From Heterodera schachtii (Eukaryota; Nematoda; Chromadorea; Rhabditida; Heteroderidae): DNA of 64,000 bases. Under the pieces are notes generated by a model, which saw only the letters and a program-made list of their open reading frames with translations, was not told the origin of the DNA and made no database searches. Below are positions 20,330 to 33,650 of this stretch, piece after piece; positions within the stretch are counted from its first letter, which is position 1; the number at the start of each line of letters is the position of its first letter. Where the stretch lies: positions 1,735,787 to 1,799,786 of the forward strand of contig SIJG01000001.1 in the NCBI GenBank assembly GCA_023374025.1. The letters run 5' to 3'. A program made the translations under genes and the position numbers.

Positions 20330-23300
20330 TTCTGAGGTTACAAAAATGTGATGTATATTTTGTACATTTATTCTGTTGTGATTACCTTCATTAATAATGG
20401 GTCTATTTTATGCATAAAGTAAAATATAATTGAAAAACGGAAATTATTTATGACGGAAATACTCAATTACAACCAATAAAAATACCGATCGCTTTAAAAA
20501 AAACAGATAGCCAAGGAATGTTTAAAAGGAATTCCAATTATCAAAAAAAATTCTTAAAAATGTAAATTCGTGTCCATTTTTTGGCTGAGGCTGAATTTAA
20601 TGAATTGACAAAACAAAAGTTTAAAAAAATTTTAATATACCTAAATAAATAATAAATATTTGTTAAAAATGGTCATTAACTAATCCAAATAAAATTTCAA
20701 ATGTTCTTCCGGCGGCGTTCTTGTGCGGGTGCTTAAGAATTGTTTTACGCTTCTGACTTACATCAAAATTTTTTAGTTTTTAAGTTCAAAATTCATTTTT
20801 AGTTTCTTAATAATTATTCGTAAACTAATTGAGCTCATTAGTGCAGCAAATTTTATTTTTATTTTTTTGGCCCTCCGACTAAAAGGATTAATGCGTCCCC
20901 TCCGCCGACGGATTCCCCCCCCCCCCCCCCAGCAGGCGAGGCTTTCCTGTCATCCATCTTTCTCCCCTCCTCTCATCCATTTCCCTTCAAAATATCTCCG
21001 GCGATGAGACAAAACCAATTTGGCCAAGGAGAGGGGGCCCATTATCATTCAAATGATGCTAATCATTTGAAATTTAATTTAGCTTTGTTATTCAGAATGA
21101 TTATTTTATTTGTGATAAATGAAAATGCGCTTTTAATTATTAATTTATTAAATTTTGTAAAACTGCCAATTTTATCGAATTTTCGAAAAAAACTCATCAG
21201 AACTTTCTCAAATGCAGCCAAATTAATGAAGTTGGGAATATGCATCGGTTTTATCCTGATTTAGCTTTATATACCTCATAAATTCGTATTATAAATTAAT
21301 CACAGAAATAATTGGGGATATTTTTTCCTGCTATTCAAAATCACGTAGAATCCAGGAAAAAAATATTTATTTGAAATTTGCAGCCCTAATATATAAATTA
21401 ATTACAATAGCTTAAATACTTAAATTTCGTATGTGCACATAATAAAGCAATATTTCTCCAAAAATTTTTCGCCAAGTAAAATTTTTTTTTAATGCCAAAC
21501 TATCGTATAAAATACTTATTAATTAATAAAATATATATTTTATAAACACGCATTAAAATGAAATGCAGATCATATATCATTTTATTTTAATATTAATATT
21601 AAATTAAAAAATATATATAATATATTTCACAATTGAAATAATAGATATTTTTTCCTATAAATTCTATAAAATTATTTTTTTTCAAAATAAATTCAATTTT
21701 TATTAAATTTAAAATTATTGGACCATTATTTATTTATTCGAATCTATTTAATTTTTTAATTTTACCTATTTTTAAATCAAAATAAAATCATTAAAATTTT
21801 TATGCTCAAGTGCATGTCCACGCACAAATCGGTTAATCAAAGCAATCATTTGTGAACATTTTGCCAGCACAAAACAGCTGTTTGCTGGCCATTCACATCA
21901 AGCGGACCAGAAACGAACCGATGGCAAGGCGTAATGCTTTATATTTAAATAATTTGAAACTTAAGGTATTTTTGCATAACCTCAATTATTTCACAGCAGT
22001 TACAAAATTGTTACATTTTTTTTTTTTTGAAAATTGATCCTCAAACCCAAAATTTTCCCATACGATTGTCTGAGAATGAGCCCAATAACAAAATCCCGAG
22101 ATACACGAGACCGAAATTTCTGAAAACAAAGACTACAATTTTCCCAGATGTCCATCAGCAGAACAGTGTGTGGTGTTGCCACCGATCTCTTTGTTGCCAA
22201 ATGGTCTCACAGCGGCGGATGGCATTGGCACAACGCCAACACCAACCTCTATGCTTCACTTTGATGCCGATATTGAGGAAATAATGCCATGCCAAGTCTT
22301 TGTGACATTTTTAATAAAAAAAACATATTTTTTCATATTTTTGTTATAGTAATTTTCTAAATCTAAAGCAAAAAAGAAATCCTGACATAATTAATTTTCA
22401 GTTAATTCGTCGCTTTAACAATAAATTTTAATTCTTGGAAAAATGCCAAAAAAAATTTCAATACTTAAATATCTTTAATTTTAGGAGCTCAAGTTAGACA
22501 TGTTTCCATGTTGGAACGTGAACAAGCCTTATCTGATAGTGAACATTCTGCTTGCCGAGCAACGAGATGTTCAGCAACAATGGCAATGAGCAACAATGAG
22601 GGAGAAAAATTGAAAAAATCGGTAATTAAAATGGCATTGGCACAATTTGTTCAACGGCGGCTGGCACTGCTTCAACGGGGCCATGTGTAGTCCATTGCAG
22701 TGCCGTAGTTGGCCGGTCCGGCGCTCTTATTGACTCGTCGACAGTTTACGGCACCATTTGGTAAAGTTTTGGGATTAATGGCAAATCTTTAAAGTATTAA
22801 ATACAGTTTTCTTTTTTTAACAAAATCGAACAAATATTTTTTGATATTTTGAAGAAGAACCTTCTAGAATTTTTTTTGAAAAATTAAAATTTTTAAGTTT
22901 TTAGGGAAATTATCGGGAGGGGGGGGGGGAGGAGTGAGAAATTAATTAACACTGGAAAAATAGGAATATAAATAAAAGAAACATATTTACTTAGAAATAA
23001 AATGGTTTAAGTTATTTTTCCCATTTTTTAGTTTCGCTGTGACCGAATTGATGTTGTTTGCCTATTGAGAAGGATGCGTCGGCAACATGCTCAACTTATG
23101 CAAACGCTGGCCCAATTTATTTTCAGTCATGAAGTAAAAAATAATAATTTTTATTATTTTCTAAATAATTAACATCCCATTAATAAAATATTAAACGTTT
23201 CCTCTTTTTTAAATCGACCCTTGTCGGTTGGGTAATGAAAACTGGCCTCAATCTTAGAGTTTTCAAAATGGAATTTTTGGATAGTTGAATTTTTATGAGT

Positions 23301-24600
23301 ATAATTAGTTAATTTTAACAGGATAATTCAGTTCCTTTTCAATGCAAATAAGAAAAAAAAAAGTATTCACATTTATATTTTGGCATGAATTAATTAAATT
23401 TATTGCGTTCTTTTCAGCAAATTAAATTTTGGGAATAAAATCCACGATTTTTTTTTCATTTTAAAAATTTTGTTGAATATTTGTGTATTTTATGCTGTTG
23501 GCAAAGAATAAAAAATTAAATTAATTTTTTTACACATTTTATACAATTAATTTTTTTTTAATAATTATTGTACAATTTAATAATATTAATTTAGAATACA
23601 AACTTTTTTGTTGCTGTTTGACTTCTCCTGTGGGACCGCAACGGCGGAAGAGCATGCAGAACAGCAAAAGAAGCAGCAGCTAGCATGGTTAAAGCTATGT
23701 CATTGCTCGTGCCAGATGATTATTTTGGTATAGGAGGAAGTGTTTGGGGTTTGTTAGTATAGGCATTTCTTGAAAATCATAAAATTTGACCTATTCAAAA
23801 AATTCTTTAAAATTTTAATTATTCATTTGTTTCTTTTAAATTAAACATTCAAAAATTAAGATTTCGTTTTAGGGATTTTTAAATGGTCCTCAAAAAAAAA
23901 AATTCAAATTCGTTTCAATCACCTCGAGAATTTTTGAAAATAAATATTTAGCCTTGCCTTTTTGGTATTATTCAAAAGTTTATAATGTTTAAAAGCTATT
24001 TCCAAACCATTTCTTCTCGATTCGATAAACCAAAAAAAAAAAGTTAAATTTGAAAATCACAAAAAAAAAAGTTGAAATTTTTAAAGTTTTTCTTTATTTC
24101 TTTTTACATGCTTGAAAATCTTAGTAATTTTTAAGGCTAATAAAGCATTTCAATACCGGATTTCGTTTAAAATAAAAAAAATTTATAACCAAAAAATTGG
24201 GCTGGTGCCGAAAGGGCAGTGCCGAAACTACCGTTTCCCTCTAAATTATATAAAAAATGAGTAGAAGTGTCAGCTTTGTCATAAAAATTTTGGATAATTA
24301 AAAAATATAGTTAGCTCCGTAAAATGTCTGTCAGATTATATCGAATATTTTGCCATAAATATGGCTGCTTTAAGGTGGTTGTGTTACTCGGTTCATGCCC
24401 AGACGGCCAGACCCATTTGGCACGCACTTCCTACTCAATTTGAAGAAAATGATAAAAACGGTGTGATCCGAACCATTGATTTGATCAGAATAGACAAAAC
24501 AAATGTGCATGCGCATTTTTCTGCGCGCCTCAGGGTGTGGTGACTCACTCATCGGAAAAAGGGTGAAACAAAAAGCAAAAATGTCAAAAATACAAAACTA
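20330..24600. other. Long AT-rich stretch, scattered unclear frames
   Basis: No family recognised. 20,916-20,930 and 22,918-22,931 are C and G homopolymers. Less AT-rich patches at 22,140-22,290, 22,490-22,770, 23,040-23,130 and 23,625-23,700 look exon-like (for example a forward frame ELKLDMFPCWNVNKPYL near 22,485), but I cannot join them into a gene. 24,110-24,235 is a partial foldback copy with GTGCCGAAA ends. Confidence 0.3.
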
Positions 24601-25390
24601 ATTAATGCTCTAAAACACTGACTCTCTCTCTCTCTCTCTTTCGCTTACAATGCATGCCGCCGACCCATTCCGTTCAATGTAAAACACTCCCGATATTTTC
24701 CCCTTGCATTTCATACATTCTGTATTCGCAAGGCAACCCTGCTCTATTAATTACACTCATAAACCAGAAAGCACAGCCTAATTCCCATTTTGCCGATCCC
24801 CCTCACAAATTGATGGAACCAAAACAATTCAAAACAAATGGATGCGCTTCAATTTCAGAATTTGACCAAGAAAATTCAAATATCTCAGCAAAAGGTTTGG
24901 GAAACCGGAGATCTGCAGAAGAATGAAAACATAAAAAGCGTATAATTTTTGTTTGCCAAATCAACCAGAACGCTTTTTTGCCCCAATTTAACAGTTTAAT
25001 TTGTCAAATTTATTCCACCCGTCATCCAGGCATTGTCCACCTATTTATGGCGTCCAGTTTCACTAATTCCTATTCATTCCCTCAATTGCACCCATTAATT
25101 ATTCTCAAATCCGCAATTACCATTTCGATGTTCTGCTCAGTCGATTCTAGTGCCTTTTTGGCCCTTTTCCGTTTTCCCTTTCTTTTGTTCTGTCCGCGTT
25201 GAAAGCCGTGCCCACGTTGATTTTATCCGCAACCAAAAATTTTACCAAATGATGCAAAGACCACGGAGACTGAAATTTTGCTAATTATCAGAAAGGATTT
25301 CTATCTTTCACTTTTGTATTATAATCATTTATTTTTTGCTCCTTAATTTTAGCGAATTTTTTTGATTCTTGATTGCTAATCTGCCGCTTG
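24601..25390. other. Intergenic with dispersed repeat
   Basis: A short CT tract at 24,622-24,640 and a copy of the 18.9/28.05-kb dispersed repeat at 24,766-24,815. Forward frames of 60-90 codons show no signal or domain. Confidence 0.4.
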
Positions 25391-25396
25391 TACTTC

Positions 25397-25760
25397 ATGA
25401 ATAAATTGTGTGTTGCAGTACTTTTATAACATTATGATGAACTCCTAAAATTTATCTTAAAGGTAAATAAAGATTGCATTGGCCGAATTACTATGCCAAG
25501 AGAAACTAACTTTTTATCGGTAAGGCATAATTTATATTTTCTAACAACATAAACTCGTTAAGGCAGAACATAGAAGGCTGATTGCACGACACGAAGCCAG
25601 TCATGTGGCTGCAAATTGGCTCCATAAATATGGATGCCGGTACCAATATGTAAGTTAAAAAAAGTCACAAAAACACCAAAAAAGTCACGAAAAATTAAGC
25701 CAAAATATGAGTTTTCTTTTTTAAGGTAACCATTGTCCCATGCTGCAACCTATGGGCACA
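25397..25760 (+). pseudogene. M41 peptidase copy 1, 5' part only
   Basis: Homologous to exons 1-4 of the gene at 26,151-27,164. It has an ATGAATAAATTG start with the donor GT changed to AT, a matching second exon (about 25,473-25,520), and RRLIARHEASHVAANWLHK (zinc motif HEASH, the Gly of HEAGH replaced). Exon-like CCATTGTCCCATGC...TATGGGCACAC breaks frame. The rest is replaced by an 83-bp tandem repeat. A truncated paralogue. Confidence 0.6.
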
Positions 25761-25764
25761 CTTA

Positions 25765-26005
25765 AAAAAATGTTTTTAAGGTTAATTCCTTATTTCTTGG
25801 ATTCTCTTTTTCAGTCAGCTGTTTTGATTATTTTAAAAAACAAAAAGATGTTTTTAAGGTTAATTCCTTATTTCTTGGATTCTCTTTTTCAGTCAGCTGT
25901 TTTGATTATTTTAAAAAACAAAAAGATTTTTAAGGTTAATTCCTTTTTTCTTGGATTACCCCTTTTCAGTCAGCTTTTTGGGTTATTTTAAAAACAAAAA
26001 AGTGT
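25765..26005. repeat. 83-bp tandem repeat, three copies
   Basis: Units run from AAAGATGTTTTTAAGGTTAA through CAGTCAGCTGTTTTGATTAT. The first two are almost identical and the third diverged (CAGCTTTTTGGG). It follows directly on the truncated M41 copy. Confidence 0.92.
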
Positions 26006-26150
26006 TTTAAAAACTTATTGTCTGAAAATTTGAAATTATCAGAAGGGATTTTAATCTTTCACATTTGTTCTTATTTTTCATTTATTTGCTCTTATCAATT
26101 TTAGCGAATTTTTCCCATTATTGAATTGGTTATCCTCCCACTTTTTTGCA

Positions 26151-27164
26151 ATGAATAAATTGGGGAATGCAGCACTTTTGTAAAAAAATATATGGAATTT
26201 TAAAATTTCTTTTAAAATTAATCTAGGATTGTATTGGTCGAATTGCTAGGCCAGGAGAAACTCACTTTTTTGTCGGTAGGCATAATAGGCATAACTATGC
26301 CTTTCTAAAAATATGAACTCGTTAAGGTAGAGCATAGGATACTCATTGCGCGGCACGAAGCTGGCCACATCGCTGCAAATTGGCTCCATAAATATGGATG
26401 CCGTTGCCAATATGTAAGTTAAAAAAATATTCATAAAATCACGAAAAATTAAGTTTAAATATGAGTTTTCTTTTTTAAGATAACTATTATCCCTGATGCA
26501 ACAACATATGGGCACACTTCAATTGATGGCATGGACTTTTATAACGCAAACCAAATGGACGCGTTACACCAGTACAAATGTGGGTAGTTATTTAAGGTTG
26601 TAAATGTTAGTTTTAAGACTAGGATTAAAAACCTATCATTCTAACAGGAGGAAGGATTGCAGAAATCGTGTTCTACGGGGAAGCAGTTTACGACGGGTCG
26701 GACATGGAACGCGCCGACACCCTCGCTCATATATTGTATGTTTTTTATAACAAATACAAAGGGAACAATTTTTAAATTCTGATTTTTAAAATACTAATTA
26801 TTACAGGCCGACCGTTTTGAGCGACGGAAGGAAAAAAGCGTTCCGAATGCAGCAACTCAGGGCAGTGGCGAAGGATTGAGGAGGACTGAAAAGATCATGA
26901 ACCGAATCTCCGAACTACACGAAGCAAAGTTCAACTACCTCACGAAAATGTTTTCGAAACCGGAGATAAGGCAGAAGATCGAAGCAGTAAAAATTCGGCT
27001 TTTTAAAAGTAAAAAAAAATATTTTTTTAAGCTCGCTAACGCGTTGTTGGAAAAAGACACGTTGCAGTGCGCTGAAGTGGACCGGTATTATTTTATAACT
27101 ATTGCCTAAATTATTTTTTTATTTAAGATTACTTGGAAAGCGTGCTTCCTCCTTATGGGGTTAA
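26151..27164 (+). CDS. Stand-alone M41 (FtsH-type) metallopeptidase
   Basis: Exons 26151-26179, 26227-26275, 26327-26413, 26480-26583, 26655-26739, 26807-26986, 27032-27084 and 27128-27164 join in phase to about 207 residues. RHEAGHIAANWL carries the HEXXH zinc motif. ITIIPDATTYGHT and the third-ligand region DGSDMERADTLAH follow M41 order. A helical tail (RRTEKIMNRI, ALLEKDTL, AEVDRLLG) matches the end of FtsH peptidase domains. There is no AAA+ ATPase domain here or upstream, where only a truncated paralogue lies. The N-terminus MNKLGNAALLIVLVELL is hydrophobic, perhaps a membrane anchor or targeting signal. Known M41 enzymes are fused to AAA+ and degrade membrane proteins in mitochondria; this one would need a partner or a new role. 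The fourth intron's acceptor (GGAAG) is uncertain: the family's GGR motif straddles it. Confidence 0.6.
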
Positions 27165-27324
27165 AGAAAACCGACTGAAAAATAGGAAGTAATTAGCAGA
27201 ATATAATTAAAGTTTTAGATATACACATTTTTCAATTTGTGACTGTTTCCCATTAAAATGAATTTATTTATTTATTGTTTTTGTTTATGAAAATATTGAA
27301 TTCTTTCTAACAAAAGTTTTGCTT

Positions 27325-27530
27325 TTAAGAAGGCTCATTGCGCTGCACGAAGCCGGTCATGTGGCTGCAAATTGGTTCCATTTGCTCATTTTTTAAATAA
27401 TTTAACAAATACAGGGCTTCCCTTTTTAGAGAGGGAATGAAAACTGTTTCGCTTCTATTGGATAAAATATTTTCTCGAAGAATACTTGGAATTCCTTATG
27501 GGGCCAAAGAAAGGCGCACTGAAAAAATAA
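27325..27530 (+). pseudogene. M41 peptidase copy 3, remnant
   Basis: 27,328-27,385 reads RRLIALHEAGHVAANW, the zinc-motif exon. 27,470-27,530 matches the last exon and 3' flank of the intact gene (ACTTGGAATTCCTTATGGGG). Everything between is missing, replaced by a CAGGGCTTCCC repeat. A deleted copy. Confidence 0.6.
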
Positions 27531-27717
27531 TAATTAAAATATTTCGCCAATTCATTATTAGCAATTTTTATGACAAATTCAATTAACCAATTTTCTTTCA
27601 AAAGCTTCAGTTTTTGAAAATATTTAAGATTTTTAATTTTTGCAAATAGGCAAAAACAAACAAAAATTCTTCTTCAAAAGAAACTCACAGTTTTAATGCG
27701 CCGGACCAGGACAAAAC

Positions 27718-28010
27718 GTCGCCAGCCGAAATGTCGCTAGACGAATTTTTAAACCATAACTTTTTTCCTTCTCAACCAAATAAAATATTCTTGGTATTAT
27801 CCGAAAGAATTTGAAAAACTCTATCGACCTGCAAATTTTCAAAATTTTTTTATTCATGTACAAAAAAATCAGGACAAAAATAGTTCAAAAAAAACTAGGT
27901 TTTTGAGTTCCTTCTGGCCATAACTTTTTTGAAACTTAACGAAAATTTTTGAAATTTTGCAAAATAAAAACTAAATCCATAGAGCTATCGAAATTTCTGC
28001 GAAATTCAAA
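27718..28010. repeat. Foldback-family copy
   Basis: Shares GGCCATAACTTTTTTGAAACTTAACGA-type sequence with 1278-1658 and has loosely inverted halves. Degraded. Confidence 0.6.
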
Positions 28011-28902
28011 TAAATATTTAATGTCACAGGAAAACATGTACATCAATTTGTGAGGGAGATGGGCAAATGAAAATTAGGCTGAACTTTCTGAGTAATTGAT
28101 GAGCAGGGCTACCACTCGTCCTTTATTTCAATGGAAGTGCTCTATTTTCTTAATTTTTTGAAAATTTGGACCATTCTTTATTTCATTAAAAAACATATTT
28201 GAAAAATAAATGAAAATTCTGAAAATATCCCTATTGTCTGTGGGGTGCGGGTTGAACCCAGCCCAATCAGTAGTGATACCACCACACCAAAATGTCATCT
28301 GCTCAATCGCTAAGAAAGATTTTTATTACGAATTTTTCTCCCTTTTCTGGACTGTATAGAAATGCCGGAGATCTGCTCTCCATCCCGGACCCCCCCCCCC
28401 GGCTCCTATCCGAATTCAAACTCAACCAATCAAATTCGGTCGCTTTTCATAAAACATACTTACTTAGTTCAGGAATGTTTGAAAGGAATTCTCCATAAGT
28501 GATATTTTTGGCACAATTTGCTGACTATGGCAATGAATGTATTTTTTGCCTCCCTTATACAGTGCAAAATTCTCGAAATCTTCGTTTTTATTCATTTTTT
28601 GATGGGTTTTCCCTATCACTTTTTCCAATTTTTTTTTTATCAATTTTCTCAATTTATCGTCCTTTTCGCAATGTTTTGCCCCATCTAAAAGACAGAATTT
28701 GTTGGTGCTGCTCTTTCTTTCCTCCTCTTATCATTATCAGCAATTCTGCTGTTGCTGCACCCTCCCGCCCATTTTATAGACATTTGGCCCTCTTCCGTTG
28801 CTGGACCCTCCCCCACCCGCCCCTCCAATTTTTGCAAAAATTTTGTAAAAATTTCGGAAAGCCCAAAAACTGGTCGAAATCGACCCAATTTTCCCAGCCA
28901 AA
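28011..28902. other. 5' region of phospholipase B-like gene
   Basis: 28,040-28,100 is a dispersed repeat (see 18.9 kb). 28,115-28,250 is AT-rich repeat sequence. The C-tract at 28,390-28,400 and pyrimidine-rich DNA up to the start codon show no other gene. No promoter motif could be assigned. Confidence 0.4.
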
Positions 28903-31900
28903 ATGGTCTTCATGCACAGGTCAACGATTTTGGCCTGCTTTGGTAAGTGTTAATTCCTTCGACAAAAATACCGTATTAAATGGGAAATTAGAGCAAAAAC
29001 AAAGACAGACATTTCAATTTATTGGTACAATTCACGCTTACAGTACTCTCGTTGCTGATGCCATTCGTCAGTACCGCAACAAAAGTTAATTCTTGGTACA
29101 GTAACCAGTGGTGGTCAGCAGCAGAAGAAAGCGGAAGCATCGAGGATGAAAAAGTGAGAAATATGGTGAAATGGTCGAAAAGGTGCCACCCGTCGAAACT
29201 CGAATCCAGGATGTTTTTTCGTCCGGAAAAAGTGCCGCTTTCTTTTTGGCCAACCCGACTCTTTCCTCAACCCTTGTGGAACCCTGTTTTTCACATTGCC
29301 ATAAAAATTTTAAAAAATATATACAAAAGTAAGAAACAAAAACTATTGTTAGGCCTTTCGGAGAAGTGCATCAACAAATTGGTAGCAGTCGAATGTTATA
29401 GGGAAACAAAATTGGACCCCTTTTTTTTTGCTTTTTAATTTAAACCGTTTTTTTTTTGCGGCGCACTTTTTTCAAAAAGATTTGTTTTGTACGAAAATTG
29501 ACTCAAGTTTTAAAGGAATCTGATGAAAAATTATGTCTCACTATTTTATTAATTTGAAAAAATATTTTGCGAAATTCTTGTTAAATGATTTAAAATTCTT
29601 TTTAATGATGCAAATAAAATTAGTTTGGCAATGATCAGCAACAATTTGGATGGGACTCCGATTACACGTACAAAAGTGTGTGTTTGGTGGACGGAAAGCC
29701 GACAGTGGTGGACGGATTTGATTGCCGCTATCAAGGTGAAAAAATCTAATTGCATTTTTGATCATTTCGGAATCAACTTAAAAATCATTGATTATATTGC
29801 CTAATTAAATTAATCATTAATTTTTATGAGCATAATTATGACAAATTTTAAACGATGGTTTAAAAAACTCTTTTTAAGTTGCCGTTGGACGTTACAAAAA
29901 CGCGATAAATATGACGGGATGGTCTTACTTGGAGGTACAGCTTAAAACGAAAAGCCGATTAAGCGCTGAAAATTTATTGAATTTGTTGTCAGGTTGAAAC
30001 AAAGCCCGACGCTGACCCGGACATGCAAGCATACGCCGCTGGAGTTTTGGAAGGCATGTTCAATTAAGCCATCGAAAATGCCATTTTGTGCCTTTTAAGG
30101 AGTTTTTTGAGGACTATTTCTTTTTTAAATAATTTATTCATTTTTTGAAATCTGCTGTTATTAATTCAGCTCAATTCCTATTTTCCACGGTAGTGCCAAT
30201 AACTCTTCTCATTAAAATTAATTTAAAAAACTCGAAAATGAATTGTTCATTATTTTTCCAAATCTTTGTTTTTTTTTTGTTTTTTTGGCATTATTTATTT
30301 ATTTATTATCCGTCATGGGTTTTCGAAAATTGGTAAGATTAGAATCTCTGCTAGTTTCAATTGGTCAAATCACTTTATTATTTATTAATAATGAGATTCT
30401 TCGAATGTCTTATCTCAGTTAGCACTTTTCATTTGTCAGGCATTTTGACCCAACCTGTGTTGAAATTGCATCTGATGAATGTGATGGACGATTACTGCAC
30501 CGGCTATCAGACATACTGTAGCAAACTGAAGCCGTACCTGAAGCAGAACCTGGACTTTGTGCAGCAGAGATTGGCCAACTCAGCGGCCGATGACTCCTAT
30601 TGGCAAGGGGTTAGTGAAAAAATCGGAAAGAATGGCAAAATTTTTATTTTATTCACCATTCAGGTAAAGCGGGCCTATCTGCAAATGACCGGCGTTTGGC
30701 ATGGCTTTAGCGATGCGCCGTTTAACGTGTCCATTGACTTTTCACTAAACCCAATTTTGATGGTAATGAAGCAAATTAGCACAGAGCGACATTAATTATT
30801 AATGAAACTAATAAGAATTTAACGCGATCAATAGCACAAGGTTGATGGATAATTTAAGAAGTCAGTGTTTTATCAGTAGAACAAAGGTTTGTGTGCTTTT
30901 TCGCGCATATGCAATTAAGAAAGGAGCTCAATAATAACATTTGTGGGCTATTTTTTTTTGGGTTATTAAATAAAACGATTTGCAATTAACTGAACCGAGA
31001 TGCTCAATTAGTCCAAAATGATACACATTTTGATTATGTGTTCAGCTTAATGCGCATGGCGATTTCTACGAGTTGGAGACCAAATTCAACAGAAGCAAAG
31101 ACCCGCGAGACGAAGCCACTGGTGGAAGATGCTCGGGACTGGTCAAAGTGAGTTTGTTTCAAAAAAAATTATGCCCAAAAGAGTTTGACATTTTCTATCA
31201 CCATTTTACATGCCGATCCGCAACCACGGCAATTTTAATTTACGTATTTTTCAAAATAGACACACAGTTCAGAATTCTAAGGAAGTTAGTGTCCTATTAT
31301 TTATTACCCTTTATAAAAATTTAAAAAATTTAGCATGTTTTTTAAATTTCTTTTCCTACTTAGGGGTGGGAAATTCCCTCCATGCCCCGCCCCCTTTCTC
31401 CATTATGGACCTGATTCAGTGCCAATTTAACCGAGAATTGACTAAAAGACTGAGAAACAAAATATTTCTCGAGATCGACACTCAAAATGGATAACACATT
31501 TATTTTAACAGTGGGAAAGAACAGTCTCTCCATTTTGAAGGTTGCGCCCAACAATGCCGACATTCTGTTTTCCCAAGTCACAATGTGCGGCTTCGAAAGC
31601 CTTCTTCGTGTGCTAAAATTGTACAAATTTGGTTACGGTAGGCTTTTTTAAACATTATTTGCCCGATCCGAGTCAATTAGCGAACAGCAGCAGGGCCTAA
31701 AAGCTTGAATCAAAGGCTCGGAACATACAGAGTTTTTAAGACCGCGCACTGTACCCTGGCCACACGACTACCATATCCAGCTATCCTGGTCTACTGTATT
31801 CAGCCGACGATTTTGCACTGATGAGCTCCGGATTAGTAAATCAAAAAAAAAACGGAAATCTTTTACAAAATTTGTTTTTTAGGCCATCCTTGAGACGACA

Positions 31901-33650
31901 ATGAAAATTTTCAACAACACACTTTTGAACGAAATAAAACCAAACGGAGTGGTGGGTGAATTAAGAGATGGGGGCAAATCCCAACTTTATTCGCATAAAA
32001 TTGGCAAATCGCTAAAAATCCCAGCCAGAGGGAATGCCAAGGTTCAAATATCCCCGGAAATTGTCAAAACTGTCGAGGCCTATCTCAGAGTGCAACCCTA
32101 AACTTTGAATCTGCTTTTATCAGCTGCATTGTTGGGTACGAGCAATTGTTGCCAATCAAATGGCACGGACCGCGCGCGAGTGGTGTCACATTTTCAAGCG
32201 GTTCAATTCGGGCACATACAACAACCAGTGGCTGATCGTCGACTACAACAAGTTCAAACCGTACACCGAATTGCCCGACCATGGCCTATTTTATGTGCTC
32301 GAGCAAATGCCGTAAGTTACGGCACCGTCGAGCCACAAGCATTGGATTGGATTGACTTCGGGGGGACACTCTCCGAAAAACATTCGGATTGTGCAAATGA
32401 ATTGAGCTAAGACAGAAATAGCATTTTTGGTTTTAGCAATTTAAAATACTGTGAAAAGGGATGTAAGCTGATCACGAATTCCGATTAATGACCTCCCTAT
32501 GGTTTTGTCGTTTAGGAAAAAATGCAATCTTCTTAAAAGCAATTAAATATTCAGGATACTTACTTAATCACAAGAGAAAAAATATAACAAATATTGGCGT
32601 TTAACAATTCGGGACTGTTCGGCAAACAACCCCAAGCACAATAACATACATGTAAATTCTGAATTTCCCCAATTCCAGCACAATTGTTCTGTACCAGGAC
32701 ATGACCCAGTGGCTAAAACAGAATGGGTATTTTGCCAGCTACAACATCCCATTCTTCAAGAAGACCAGCCTCATTAGTGGCTTTGAGCAAAAAGTTTAAA
32801 AGATAATTTTTTTTAAATTAAAATGCTTAATTACCCACAGGGCAACGAATTTTATTGGTTCAGCTGGAAAAGTTGCCCACGCGCAAAAATTTTTGCCAGG
32901 GACCAACACAAAGTGGTGGACGTGGACAGTCTGACCAAACTGATGCGGTGAGTGTTATGGAAAACTGTGACAGATAAAGCTTCTTTTGGCCATTTTTGTG
33001 AGGGTTCGTTGTCATCCGTTGGCATTTTAGTTTTTTTTATTTTGCCGAAAAAAACGGAAATTATATATCAAAGAATGGCATTTTTGGTGAAAAATAGTAA
33101 TTCCACAAAATTTTATTGAATTTAACTAGAAACAAAGATTCTCCTCCCCCGTCAGTTACAACGATTACACCCGCGACCCGTACAGCCGTTGCAATTGCAC
33201 CCCTCCGTACACCGCAGAGGCGGGTCAGTGCAAAAATAAAGGGAACAATTTGTTTAATTGAAAATTGACTAAAATTTTTTTTTTTTTTTGAATTTAGCAA
33301 TTTCTGCCCGAGGCGATTTGAACCCGGCAAATGGCACCTTTGAAATACCCGGCATGGGACACGCCAACCACGCGGCACTTGACTATAAAGTCGGCATGGA
33401 TTACCTTATTTCTTGAAATAGAGCCCACGGGGACTCTGTTTTTCAACTCCCCTCAAAAAGGGGCTTTGTTTCAGGGAGGGCGGCTATATTATAGGAAATA
33501 CGGTTATTTTGGTAAGTTTCATTAAATTTTTCCCCGCAGGGCACCGGCTACAAAATGTTCAAAAAATTGCAATTCCGCGCATGGAGCGGACCAACTTATG
33601 ACGATGTGCCCGTGTTTGATTGGCTTGAAAGCGATTTGGCAAATTTTTAA
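28903..33650 (+). CDS. Phospholipase B-like protein (lysosomal/secreted)
   Basis: Seventeen exons join in phase to 558 residues, close to the usual 550: 28903-28942, 29044-29153, 29639-29735, 29879-29934, 29993-30053, 30440-30609, 30664-30762, 31046-31147, 31541-31637, 31741-31835, 31883-31951, 32124-32311, 32679-32793, 32841-32947, 33156-33223, 33298-33389 and 33540-33650. A signal peptide (STILACFVLSLLMPFVSTA) leads. Family landmarks follow in order: TGWSYLEVET, QAYAAGVLEG, GGRCSGLVK with the Cys that is the N-terminal nucleophile after self-cleavage in this Ntn-hydrolase family, DDFALMSSGL, FNSGTYNNQWLIVDYN, ASYNIPFF, ARGDLNPANGTF and SGPTYDDVP. Likely an N-acyl or phospholipid hydrolase in lysosomes or the secretory route. 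Intron 5 (30,054-30,439) is GC-AG. No stop or shift; looks functional. Confidence 0.93.

Noticed and set aside
30361..30420. Upstream ATG (MVKSLYYLL or MRFFECLI) as a separate gene start
   Set aside because: It lies in intron 5 of the phospholipase B-like gene; the GC-AG splice to 30,440 restores the conserved LEGILTQPV junction.
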